5,331 bases of DNA, from assembly GCA_016650415.1 (NCBI GenBank), contig JAENVU010000351.1:1-5331 (forward strand), read 5' to 3'. The translations under genes and the position numbers were made by a program. This document shows positions 1 through 5,331 of the stretch, piece by piece. The notes beneath the pieces were generated by a model. That model was not told the origin of the DNA. It did not search any database and worked only from the letters and a program-made list of their open reading frames with translations. Source of the stretch: Acidimicrobiia bacterium. GTDB lineage: Bacteria > Actinomycetota > Acidimicrobiia > IMCC26256 > JAENVU01. The stretch's first letter is position 1, and every line of letters starts with the position of its first letter.

Positions 1-1
1 C

Positions 2-442
2 CGCGCCACGATCGAACTCAACCTCGTCGCCCCGTTTGCGATCGCCCAGGCCGCCGCCGTCGCGATGGCCGACCACGGCATCGCCGGCCGCATCATCAAC
101 GTGGCATCGATCTACGCCCTTGCCGGCATCGGTCGAGTCCCAGAAGCCGGTTACTCCGCCTCGAAGGGTGGCCTGACGAGCCTCACCCGGGAACTCGCGG
201 CCCAGTGGGCCCGACGCGACATTCGGGTCAACGCGCTGGCCCCCGGTTGGTTCGAGAGCGAGATGACCACCACGATGTTCACCGAGCCCCGGCTCGTCGA
301 CTGGATCGGTGAGAAGACGCCACTTCGACGCACGGGAGCGCCTCACGAACTCGACGGCGCCCTGTTGTTCCTCGCGGGCAGTGCCAGCAGCTTCGTCACC
401 GGCATCGTGCTGCCCGTCGACGGAGGTTGGACGGCGCTATAG
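2..442 (+). CDS. SDR family NAD(P)-dependent oxidoreductase, C-terminal part (5' end outside window)
   Basis: This is the last 146 residues of a classical short-chain dehydrogenase/reductase. The frame is open from base 2, so the ATG at 65 is internal and the real start lies left of the window. Family members are about 250 residues, so the N-terminal Rossmann glycine motif that binds NAD(P) is missing here. Visible catalytic tetrad residues are Asn in IELNL (bases 20-22), Ser in INVAS (107-109), Tyr in YSASK (152-154) and Lys (164-166). The later landmarks are also present: RVNALAPGW, and the C-terminal FLAG...VDGGW that closes the fold. Such enzymes reduce carbonyls or oxidise alcohols in the cytosol. 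The substrate cannot be told from this half; FabG-like and generic sugar or alcohol dehydrogenases share these motifs. The last sense codon is CTA, otherwise absent from the window's genes. The stop is TAG at 440-442. Confidence 0.93.
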   Translation, partial: RATIELNLVAPFAIAQAAAVAMADHGIAGRIINVASIYALAGIGRVPEAGYSASKGGLTSLTRELAAQWARRDIRVNALAPGWFESEMTTTMFTEPRLVDWIGEKTPLRRTGAPHELDGALLFLAGSASSFVTGIVLPVDGGWTAL

Positions 443-463
443 CCCCCGGGCAAATCACCCAGA

Positions 464-480
464 CCGGCCACGGTGGCCGG
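464..480. terminator. Perfect 7-bp inverted repeat, possible terminator or operator
   Basis: CCGGCCA (464-470) and TGGCCGG (474-480) are perfect reverse complements around a 3-base loop. They lie 21 bases after the SDR stop and 46 bases before the GTG of the next gene. A G+C-only hairpin just after a stop is typical of actinobacterial terminators, which often lack a U-tract, and there is no T run here. Because it also sits in the only promoter-sized gap before the cyclic di-GMP gene, it could instead be a protein-binding palindrome. A 7-bp GC palindrome can arise by chance in DNA this GC-rich. Confidence 0.35.
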
Positions 481-526
481 GCGGGCGAATCCTCAAGATC
501 GGCGCAAATCCGTCGATGGTTGAGGC

Positions 527-3500
527 GTGAACTCCGGGCCGGAATCGACACCAGTTCCGAGCGCCGACCTGGCGCTGCTCGCCCTCATGCTCGACCACGC
601 CACCGACGGGATCTGTCTCGTCGCGAGCGATGGGCGCATTCTCGCCACCACCCCTGCGATCGAACGGATGCTCGGATGTGGGTCAGGCGAACTCCGGGGC
701 ACGAACGGGCTGGAGTTGCTCCATCCCGACGATGTCGAGGCGGCGCTCGACCGCCTCGGACAGCTCGGCGAGGACGTACCCGAGGACTACCGGCCGTACC
801 GATTCCTGCATCGGTCCGGTCACTACATCACGGTCGAGTTGGTGGCCCGCGAAAACCCACAACCGCTGGCCGAGAGCCCCGAAGGTTCACTCGTCCTGAC
901 CGTGCGCGACATCACCGAATGGCAGGAGACCCGCGTCCTCCTCGACGACAGTCGCGCTCGCCGGGAGCTGATCGCGAGCCTCGCGTCCATGTTCGTGGAC
1001 GCGGTCGACACCGAGATGGACGCGACCGTGGACCAGGCTCTCGAACACCTCGCGATTCACTGTGGCGCTGATCGCGGGTTCATCCTCCGGCTCTCGCCCG
1101 ACGGTCGCACGATGACCCGCAGCCACGGGTGGGCAACCGCCGAGGCCGGATTCGTCTTGGACGACAACGACCAACTCACGATCGACGACTACCCGGTGTG
1201 GAGCGAACGCCTCGCGAATCTCGAGACCGTGATCGCCAACGTCGCGGACCAGGAGTCGGACTCGGCACGAGAATCGGCACTGATCCCGGCAGTCGGTGTC
1301 ACCGCCTTCATCGCGGTCCCGATGGTCCGCGAGGGGCACCCGATCGGAATCGTGGGGATGCAGGTCCTCGACGAACCGCACACGTGGTCCGACGACGACG
1401 TCGAGGTACTCCGGGTCGCAACCGACATCCTGGGATCTGCCCTCGCGCGACGCGACGCCAGCGCGGAGACCCTGGCCACCGAGGCCCGATTCCGCGCCAT
1501 GGTGGAGCACTCGAGTGACGCTCTCATCGTGATCGACGCCCAGGCCGTCATCAGCCACTTCCCGATCGGCGAGAACCTGTTCGGCTACGCACCGGACGAA
1601 CTCGTGGGCACCAACGCGCTCGATCTCGTCCACCCGGACGATCTCGACTTCGCCGCGACCGAGATGCTGAAATTCTTGGAGGATCCGAACTACCACGCGA
1701 TCAACTCGATGCGGATCCGTCACGCGGACGGACATTGGGTCCCCATCGAACTCGCGGCGTCGAGTCGGTTCGACGAACCGGCGATCAACGGCGTCATCAT
1801 GAACGTTCGGGACGTGACGGATCGCAAGCGGGTCGAAGATCAGCTGACCGAGAGTGAAGCCCGCCACGAGTCGCTCATCTCGAACCTGCCCGGAGCGGTG
1901 TTCCGGTGCCATCCGGATCCGCCGTACCACGACGTGTTCGTGACCGACGCGGTCGAGGCACTCACCGGGTACAGCCCGAGCGAGTTCATCTCGCGAGCCG
2001 CGTGTTTCGATCACCTCATCCTGCCGGAGTTCCGACGACCCACGGACGACGCGGTCGAAACTGCGAAGCGCGAACGTCAGCCGTACACCGTCGAGTACCC
2101 GATCCGCCACGTTGACGGCTCCACCCGTTGGGTCTCCGAGCACGGCCGCGTCATCTTCGACGACACCGACACCCCCATCTATCTCGAAGGGTTCATCTTC
2201 GACATCAGCTCGCGGGTGGACGCAGTCGAAGCGACGCGCGATCGAGAAACCCAGCTGGCGAACCTGATCGCGAACGTCCCCGGCGCAGTGTTCCGCTGTC
2301 ACGCGGAAGCTCCGTACGCCGAGATCTTCATCAGCGACGCCGTCGCAGAGCTCACCGGATATCCGGCTCATGCGCTCCTCCGCCGAGACATCGACCTCTA
2401 CGACCTGGTCGAGCCAGAACAGCGGGCCGAGATCGATCGAGCGGTCGCGGACGCCGTCGACCACGGCAACGCGTACTCGATCGAATATCAGTTTCGCCAT
2501 CGAGACGGATCACTGCGCTGGGTCGAGGAACGCGGCCATGTCCTCCTCGACGACGTCGGTCGACCCAAGTGGATCGACGGCGCCATGTTCGATCTCACGG
2601 AACGCAAACAACTCGAACACCGGCTCGAATACGACGCGGCGCACGATCCCCTGACGGGGTTGCCGAATCGCACCCTGCTCCTGCGTCACCTCGAATGGGT
2701 CATCGCTCGCGGCCTCGTCGACAGCACCATGACCGCGACGCTCTTCATCGACCTGGACCGCTTCAAGCTCGTCAACGATGCGTTGGGTCACGGCGCCGGC
2801 GACGAACTGCTGATCCACTTCAGCCGGCGACTGAGCAGCGTGATGCGAGCGACCGACCTCGCGGCCCGCACTGGGGGCGACGAGTTCGTCGTCGTCTGCT
2901 CCGATCTCGAATCGGAGGACGAAGCGCGCGAGATTGCCGATCGAATCGGTGAGCTCCTCCAGAATCCCTTCACCATCAAGGGACGCAACGTCTTCGTCAG
3001 CGCCAGCATCGGCATCGCCATCGCCGATCCATGCGACCCGAGCGCCGACGACATGTTGCGCAACGCGGATGCTGCCGCGTACCGGGCCAAGGAGTTGGGT
3101 CGCAACCGGCACGAGGTGTTCGACGATGCCCTGCGCGCCGCGACGGCCGCTGCGCTCGAGGTCGAGACCGACCTCCATCGCGCGCTCGACGATCATCAAC
3201 TCTTTCTCCGATATCAGCCCATCGTGGAACTGGCATCGGGAGAACTGGCCGGGGCGGAAGGTCTCGTTCGATGGCAACATCCGGAACGGGGACTCCTCGT
3301 ACCCGACGAGTTCCTCGACGCCGCCGAAGTTTCAGGGCTGATCGTTCCCCTCGGCCGCGAAGTGTTGACCCTTGCGGTGGGCGCGATCAGCGACTTTCCC
3401 GAGTCGTTCATGCCACGACTCGCCATCAACCTGTCGCCCCGAGAGCTGAACCAACCCGATTTGGTCGACCGGGTCCGAGCGACCTTGGAGGACCGCAGCG

Positions 3501-3934
3501 TCGAACCTCGACGCCTGTGCATCGAGATCACCGAGAGTGCCGTGCTCGACGAGGTCGACAGCGCGATCGCGACGCTCAATGCCTTGCGCGACATCGGGGT
3601 CCGTCTCGCGATCGACGACTTCGGAACGGGATACTCGTCGCTGAGCTATCTCCGACGGCTCCCCGTCGACATCGTCAAGATCGATCGTTCGTTCACTGCC
3701 GAACTGGACGGGGACGGAGCCAACGTGACCATCGTCGCGGGCATCGTGGGCCTGGCCCAGGGTCTCGGCCTCGAAGTCGTCGCCGAAGGGGTCGAGACCC
3801 GCCGACAACTCTCGATCCTGTGCGAACTGGGCTGCACCTACGGTCAGGGGTTTCTGTTCTCGGAACCCGTCACCCTCGACGAAATGGTGCGCGCCGATCG
3901 GTCGAGCTGGTCGCGGCCCGACGTGCGACACTGA
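527..3934 (+). CDS. PAS/GAF sensor bifunctional diguanylate cyclase/phosphodiesterase (GGDEF-EAL)
   Basis: A 1135-residue cytosolic cyclic di-GMP enzyme with no signal peptide or membrane segment. Approximate domain order: PAS 15-133, GAF 148-309, PAS 320-435, PAS 447-563, PAS 577-692, GGDEF 700-865, EAL 885-1125. In GGDEF, the metal-site Asp is in FIDLD (742), the active-site loop GGDEF is intact (783-787), and an RxxD product-inhibition site, RATD, sits five residues before it (774-777). In EAL, the signature reads EGL (Glu911). Asn968, Glu1000, Asp1030-Asp1031 of DDFGTG, Lys1051, Glu1087 of AEGVE and Gln1107 are all present. Synthase and hydrolase activity are therefore both plausible; which dominates cannot be read from sequence. 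Four PAS and one GAF domain imply control by small ligands, redox state or partners. The GTG start directly follows an in-frame TGA at 521. GAGG at 522-525 is too close to be a normal ribosome site, so translation may be leaderless. The next in-frame ATG, at 587, has no better site and falls at the first PAS domain. Confidence 0.96.
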   Translation: MNSGPESTPVPSADLALLALMLDHATDGICLVASDGRILATTPAIERMLGCGSGELRGTNGLELLHPDDVEAALDRLGQLGEDVPEDYRPYRFLHRSGHYITVELVARENPQPLAESPEGSLVLTVRDITEWQETRVLLDDSRARRELIASLASMFVDAVDTEMDATVDQALEHLAIHCGADRGFILRLSPDGRTMTRSHGWATAEAGFVLDDNDQLTIDDYPVWSERLANLETVIANVADQESDSARESALIPAVGVTAFIAVPMVREGHPIGIVGMQVLDEPHTWSDDDVEVLRVATDILGSALARRDASAETLATEARFRAMVEHSSDALIVIDAQAVISHFPIGENLFGYAPDELVGTNALDLVHPDDLDFAATEMLKFLEDPNYHAINSMRIRHADGHWVPIELAASSRFDEPAINGVIMNVRDVTDRKRVEDQLTESEARHESLISNLPGAVFRCHPDPPYHDVFVTDAVEALTGYSPSEFISRAACFDHLILPEFRRPTDDAVETAKRERQPYTVEYPIRHVDGSTRWVSEHGRVIFDDTDTPIYLEGFIFDISSRVDAVEATRDRETQLANLIANVPGAVFRCHAEAPYAEIFISDAVAELTGYPAHALLRRDIDLYDLVEPEQRAEIDRAVADAVDHGNAYSIEYQFRHRDGSLRWVEERGHVLLDDVGRPKWIDGAMFDLTERKQLEHRLEYDAAHDPLTGLPNRTLLLRHLEWVIARGLVDSTMTATLFIDLDRFKLVNDALGHGAGDELLIHFSRRLSSVMRATDLAARTGGDEFVVVCSDLESEDEAREIADRIGELLQNPFTIKGRNVFVSASIGIAIADPCDPSADDMLRNADAAAYRAKELGRNRHEVFDDALRAATAAALEVETDLHRALDDHQLFLRYQPIVELASGELAGAEGLVRWQHPERGLLVPDEFLDAAEVSGLIVPLGREVLTLAVGAISDFPESFMPRLAINLSPRELNQPDLVDRVRATLEDRSVEPRRLCIEITESAVLDEVDSAIATLNALRDIGVRLAIDDFGTGYSSLSYLRRLPVDIVKIDRSFTAELDGDGANVTIVAGIVGLAQGLGLEVVAEGVETRRQLSILCELGCTYGQGFLFSEPVTLDEMVRADRSSWSRPDVRH
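1865..2608 (+). repeat. Tandem duplication of a PAS module inside the GGDEF-EAL gene
   Basis: The third and fourth PAS domains align residue for residue at a fixed offset of 130 residues (450-559 against 580-689) without needing a gap. A hand count gives about 50 identities in 110 positions. Shared blocks include PGAVFRCH near the start, DAV..LTGY, the paired RH.DGS.RWV, and the DD/P/G positions of the last strands. The second and first PAS domains do not match them this well. This is best explained by internal duplication of one PAS_3-like module. The DNA copies have diverged, so it is not a recent exact repeat. Confidence 0.8.
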
Positions 3935-3940
3935 ACTCAC

Positions 3941-4024
3941 GCGAGCGTGGCGGAACGGCAGACGCGCCGGGTTTAGGTCCCGGTCCCTTCGGGGGTGAGG
4001 GTTCAACTCCCTCCGCTCGCACCA
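3941..4024 (+). tRNA. tRNA-Leu (anticodon UAG)
   Basis: A complete class II cloverleaf can be folded by eye. The acceptor stem pairs GCGAGCG (3941-3947) with CGCTCGC (4014-4020), seven perfect pairs. The D arm begins with GCG at 3950 and its loop carries GG. The anticodon stem CCGGG/CCCGG (3967-3971, 3979-3983) encloses the loop TTTAGGT, putting anticodon TAG at 3974-3976. The 13-base variable region (3984-3996) forms a short CCC/GGG hairpin, as expected for leucine. The T stem GAGGG/CCCTC (3997-4001, 4009-4013) has the loop TTCAACT. The discriminator is A (4021), as leucyl-tRNA synthetase needs, and CCA is encoded (4022-4024). It reads CUA and, by wobble, other CUN codons. It begins 6 bases after the preceding stop codon with no clear promoter in that gap. 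Confidence 0.97.
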
Positions 4025-4048
4025 ACTGAGCGGCGACGCCCGATCCAG

Positions 4049-4426
4049 CTATTTGCGGCCCTTCCCTTTCCCTTTGCCCTTGCCTTTCCCGGACCCGCCC
4101 TTGCGTCGAAACGGGCCCTTCTTCGCGCCTTGACGATCGAACTCCGCGAGGATGTCGGGTGCCGCCGCGTTCACGATGTCCTCCGCCGCATCAAGCAGCG
4201 CGGCGATATCCTCACCCTCGGGCTCGGCCGATTGGGGCGCAGCGGCCGCAGCACCCAAGCTGCCGTGCTGCCACCCGGCATCGAACATTCGACGCCGGAA
4301 GCTCGGACAGTCCTCCGGGCACCTCCATGGCGCCTCCGGGGCAAGGTCCAACTGGCACTTGCGGACCGTTTCCCCCGAGGGATACGTCCGCGACTCGTAA
4401 TGGTGGCAGTCTGATCGCATCGGCAC
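4049..4426 (-). CDS. Hypothetical small Cys/His protein with Gly-Lys repeat tail
   Basis: A 125-residue protein I cannot assign to a named family. The N-terminal 45 residues hold Cys7-His8-His9, Cys24 and a CPEDC pair (Cys36, Cys40), a spacing that could bind zinc or another metal. The middle is Ala-rich and acidic (about 58-100). The last 25 residues are strongly basic, ending in five Gly-Lys dipeptides then GRK. The basic tail may contact nucleic acid or ribosomal RNA; this is inference from composition only. The GTG start at 4426 is preferred over the ATG at 4420 because AGGA (4434-4437) lies 7 bases upstream of it. The stop is TAG. It follows the 185-residue gene by 36 bases on the same strand with no visible terminator, so it is probably last in that operon. 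Its 3' end converges on the tRNA, 24 bases away. Confidence 0.8.
   Translation of the reverse strand: MPMRSDCHHYESRTYPSGETVRKCQLDLAPEAPWRCPEDCPSFRRRMFDAGWQHGSLGAAAAAPQSAEPEGEDIAALLDAAEDIVNAAAPDILAEFDRQGAKKGPFRRKGGSGKGKGKGKGKGRK
4061..4090 (-). repeat. Five-unit hexanucleotide (GGNAAR) coding repeat
   Basis: Read on the minus strand, five consecutive codon pairs GGG/GGC plus AAA/AAG encode five Gly-Lys dipeptides near the C-terminus of the small Cys/His protein. On the plus strand this is an almost pure pyrimidine tract. Units vary at third codon positions, so it is an imperfect microsatellite, and its copy number could differ between relatives. Confidence 0.8.
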
Positions 4427-4462
4427 CGGCCCATCCTGGCAGACGCGGCGGCGCGATCGATT

Positions 4463-5020
4463 TCAGCGCATCCAACCCGGAGCGCGCTCCAGGAGGTGAC
4501 GACTCACGTCGAGGCACCGATCCAAGGTTTCACACGGGACCTCCTCGCCATCGCGGATCCGCAGCAACGACACGCGTTGATGTCCGACGACGCGGAGACT
4601 GGTCTCCGGCGCATCCGTCACCGACGGGTAGGAATCGATCGCGGACACTTCGAGGGGAAGATCAGGGCCTCCCACCGCGGCCAGGTCGGTCGCGAGGACC
4701 AGGAGGTCGGGCGCATGAGGCAGCGGCGGCAACGCCCACGTGAACGACAGCGGAAGATGGAACTCGTCGGGCGGATCGGTGAGTCCGTCACCCGCGATCA
4801 CGGCGTCCTCGAACCCGAGCAAGACCCGGGGATCGATCTCGAGCGAGAGATACAGATCGACGGGTCCGTCACACCCCTCTTCCGGGTGAAGATCGACCTC
4901 CCAGTTCTGGCGGAGCGAGTAGCTCTCGACGAAGTGACGTTCGTCGTGAACATGGAAACCGTGCTCGACGGCGTGATCCTTCAGGTCGGCGACGAACCCC
5001 GCGAGATCGATCACCGCCAT
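4463..5020 (-). CDS. Hypothetical protein, 185 residues, translationally coupled to an alpha/beta hydrolase
   Basis: I do not recognise this family. The protein is acidic and soluble-looking, with no signal peptide, membrane segment or Cys-pair motif. Its first 30 residues look helical and are His-rich (HAVEHGFHVHDERHF). They are followed by a Trp/Asp/Glu-rich stretch (NWEVDLHPEEGCDGPVDLYL) and alternating hydrophobic/acidic strands suggesting a compact alpha+beta fold. The ATG (5018-5020) directly abuts the TGA of the upstream hydrolase (5021-5023), giving TGAATG. Only a weak GGTGGG precedes it, so translation is probably coupled by ribosomes finishing the hydrolase. This arrangement also supports the chosen start. 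The coding frame uses GC-rich third positions like its neighbours and it ends in TGA at 4463-4465. No function is proposed. Confidence 0.83.
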   Translation of the reverse strand: MAVIDLAGFVADLKDHAVEHGFHVHDERHFVESYSLRQNWEVDLHPEEGCDGPVDLYLSLEIDPRVLLGFEDAVIAGDGLTDPPDEFHLPLSFTWALPPLPHAPDLLVLATDLAAVGGPDLPLEVSAIDSYPSVTDAPETSLRVVGHQRVSLLRIRDGEEVPCETLDRCLDVSRHLLERAPGWMR

Positions 5021-5331
5021 TCAGCCCACCGCCGATCGCACGGCGGCAACGGCATCATCGAACGGAGCCTGCGCCGCGTCGATCATCTCGCCCATGCCGA
5101 ACACACCGTGGAACAACCCGGCGTACGTCTTCGAGACCACCACGTTTCCCGCGGCCTCGAGCGCGTCGGCGTAGGCGATTCCCTGATCCCGCAGGGGGTC
5201 GTACTCCATCGTGAGCACGATCGCCGGTGGCAACCCGCTCAGATCCGGCGCCCGCAAGGGCGACACCCGCGCATCGTCACCCTCGGCGGCGGTCGTCAGG
5301 TAGTTGGCGTAGAACCACCGCATCGCGTCGC
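5021..5331 (-). CDS. Alpha/beta hydrolase, hormone-sensitive-lipase type, C-terminal part (5' end outside window)
   Basis: The visible 103 residues are the C-terminal third of an alpha/beta hydrolase of the HSL / fold-3 esterase family, usually about 300 residues. The frame stays open to the right edge, so the ATG at 5323 is internal and the real start is outside. Family landmarks run in order: SPLRAPDLSGLPPAIVLT; then EYDPLRDQG, holding the catalytic Asp (codon 5198-5200); then the YADALEAAG helix; then FHGVFGM, holding the catalytic His (codon 5108-5110). The usual last motif is HGF, here HGVF. The nucleophile GxSxG and the HGG oxyanion motif would lie beyond the window. Such enzymes hydrolyse short-chain acyl or aryl esters; the substrate is unknown. 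The stop codon touches the start of the next gene, so this is the upstream member of the minus-strand operon. Confidence 0.92.
   Translation of the reverse strand, partial: DAMRWFYANYLTTAAEGDDARVSPLRAPDLSGLPPAIVLTMEYDPLRDQGIAYADALEAAGNVVVSKTYAGLFHGVFGMGEMIDAAQAPFDDAVAAVRSAVG

Noticed and set aside
443..526. Cyclic di-GMP riboswitch upstream of the GGDEF-EAL gene
   Set aside because: The 84-base gap shows only one short hairpin and none of the conserved GEMM-type helices or tetraloop features.
1901..2305. Cys in the repeated FRCH motif of both PAS domains as a heme or redox ligand
   Set aside because: An aromatic-Arg-Cys at this position is common in PAS_3-type domains, so it looks like a family feature and not a special cofactor site.
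887..2500. 537-codon open frame on the minus strand inside the GGDEF-EAL gene
   Set aside because: Long antisense frames are expected opposite GC-rich coding DNA. Its translation is a low-complexity Arg/Asp/Val-rich mixture with no domain, and the plus-strand frame has unmistakable domains.
3332..4006. 224-codon minus-strand frame across the EAL region and tRNA
   Set aside because: Shadow of the EAL coding frame, starting inside the tRNA gene.
3031..4029. 332-codon plus-strand frame overlapping the EAL region and the tRNA
   Set aside because: Arg/Pro-rich shadow translation out of frame with the EAL domain, and it runs through the tRNA.
4014..4048. tRNA 3' end as an integration (att) site
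   Set aside because: No integrase, phage gene or direct repeat of the tRNA 3' end was seen in the following 1.3 kb, which looks like normal chromosomal genes.
4025..4048. Terminator between the tRNA and the convergent small gene
   Set aside because: No stem-loop worth the name is visible in these 24 bases; the pyrimidine tract that follows is explained by the Gly-Lys codons.
4159..4743. 194-codon plus-strand frame opposite the two minus-strand hypothetical genes
   Set aside because: Arg/Pro/Gly-rich shadow; the minus-strand frames have sensible composition and operon spacing.

Overview
The window is GC-rich, gene-dense chromosomal DNA. The strong G/C bias at third codon positions, GTG starts, protein families and an actinobacterial style of genome point to a high-GC actinobacterium, possibly of the Acidimicrobiia/Ilumatobacter kind. 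That placement is inference from style and not from a marker gene.

Layout, left to right. (1) Bases 2-442, plus strand: the C-terminal half of a short-chain dehydrogenase/reductase, cut by the left edge. (2) Bases 443-526: an 84-base gap with one perfect 7-bp hairpin. (3) Bases 527-3934, plus strand: the main gene of the window, a soluble 1135-residue protein with the order PAS-GAF-PAS-PAS-PAS-GGDEF-EAL. Both enzymatic domains keep their catalytic residues, so it is predicted to make and/or break cyclic di-GMP in response to cytoplasmic signals. (4) Bases 3941-4024, plus strand: a complete tRNA-Leu (anticodon UAG, encoded CCA), starting only 6 bases after the stop of the previous gene. (5) Bases 4049-5331, minus strand, convergent with the rest: a compact run of three genes read right to left. 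These are the C-terminal part of an alpha/beta hydrolase of the hormone-sensitive-lipase type (cut by the right edge), an unrecognised 185-residue protein whose ATG directly abuts the hydrolase stop, and a small Cys/His-containing protein with a Gly-Lys repeat tail.

The three minus-strand genes look like one transcription unit whose promoter lies beyond the right edge. The SDR, the cyclic di-GMP gene and the tRNA share a strand, but nothing links them functionally. There is no mobile element, CRISPR array, phage gene or defence-type cassette. I read this as an ordinary housekeeping/accessory region. Its most interesting points are the sensor architecture of the cyclic di-GMP enzyme, with a recent-looking PAS duplication, and the two uncharacterised minus-strand proteins.
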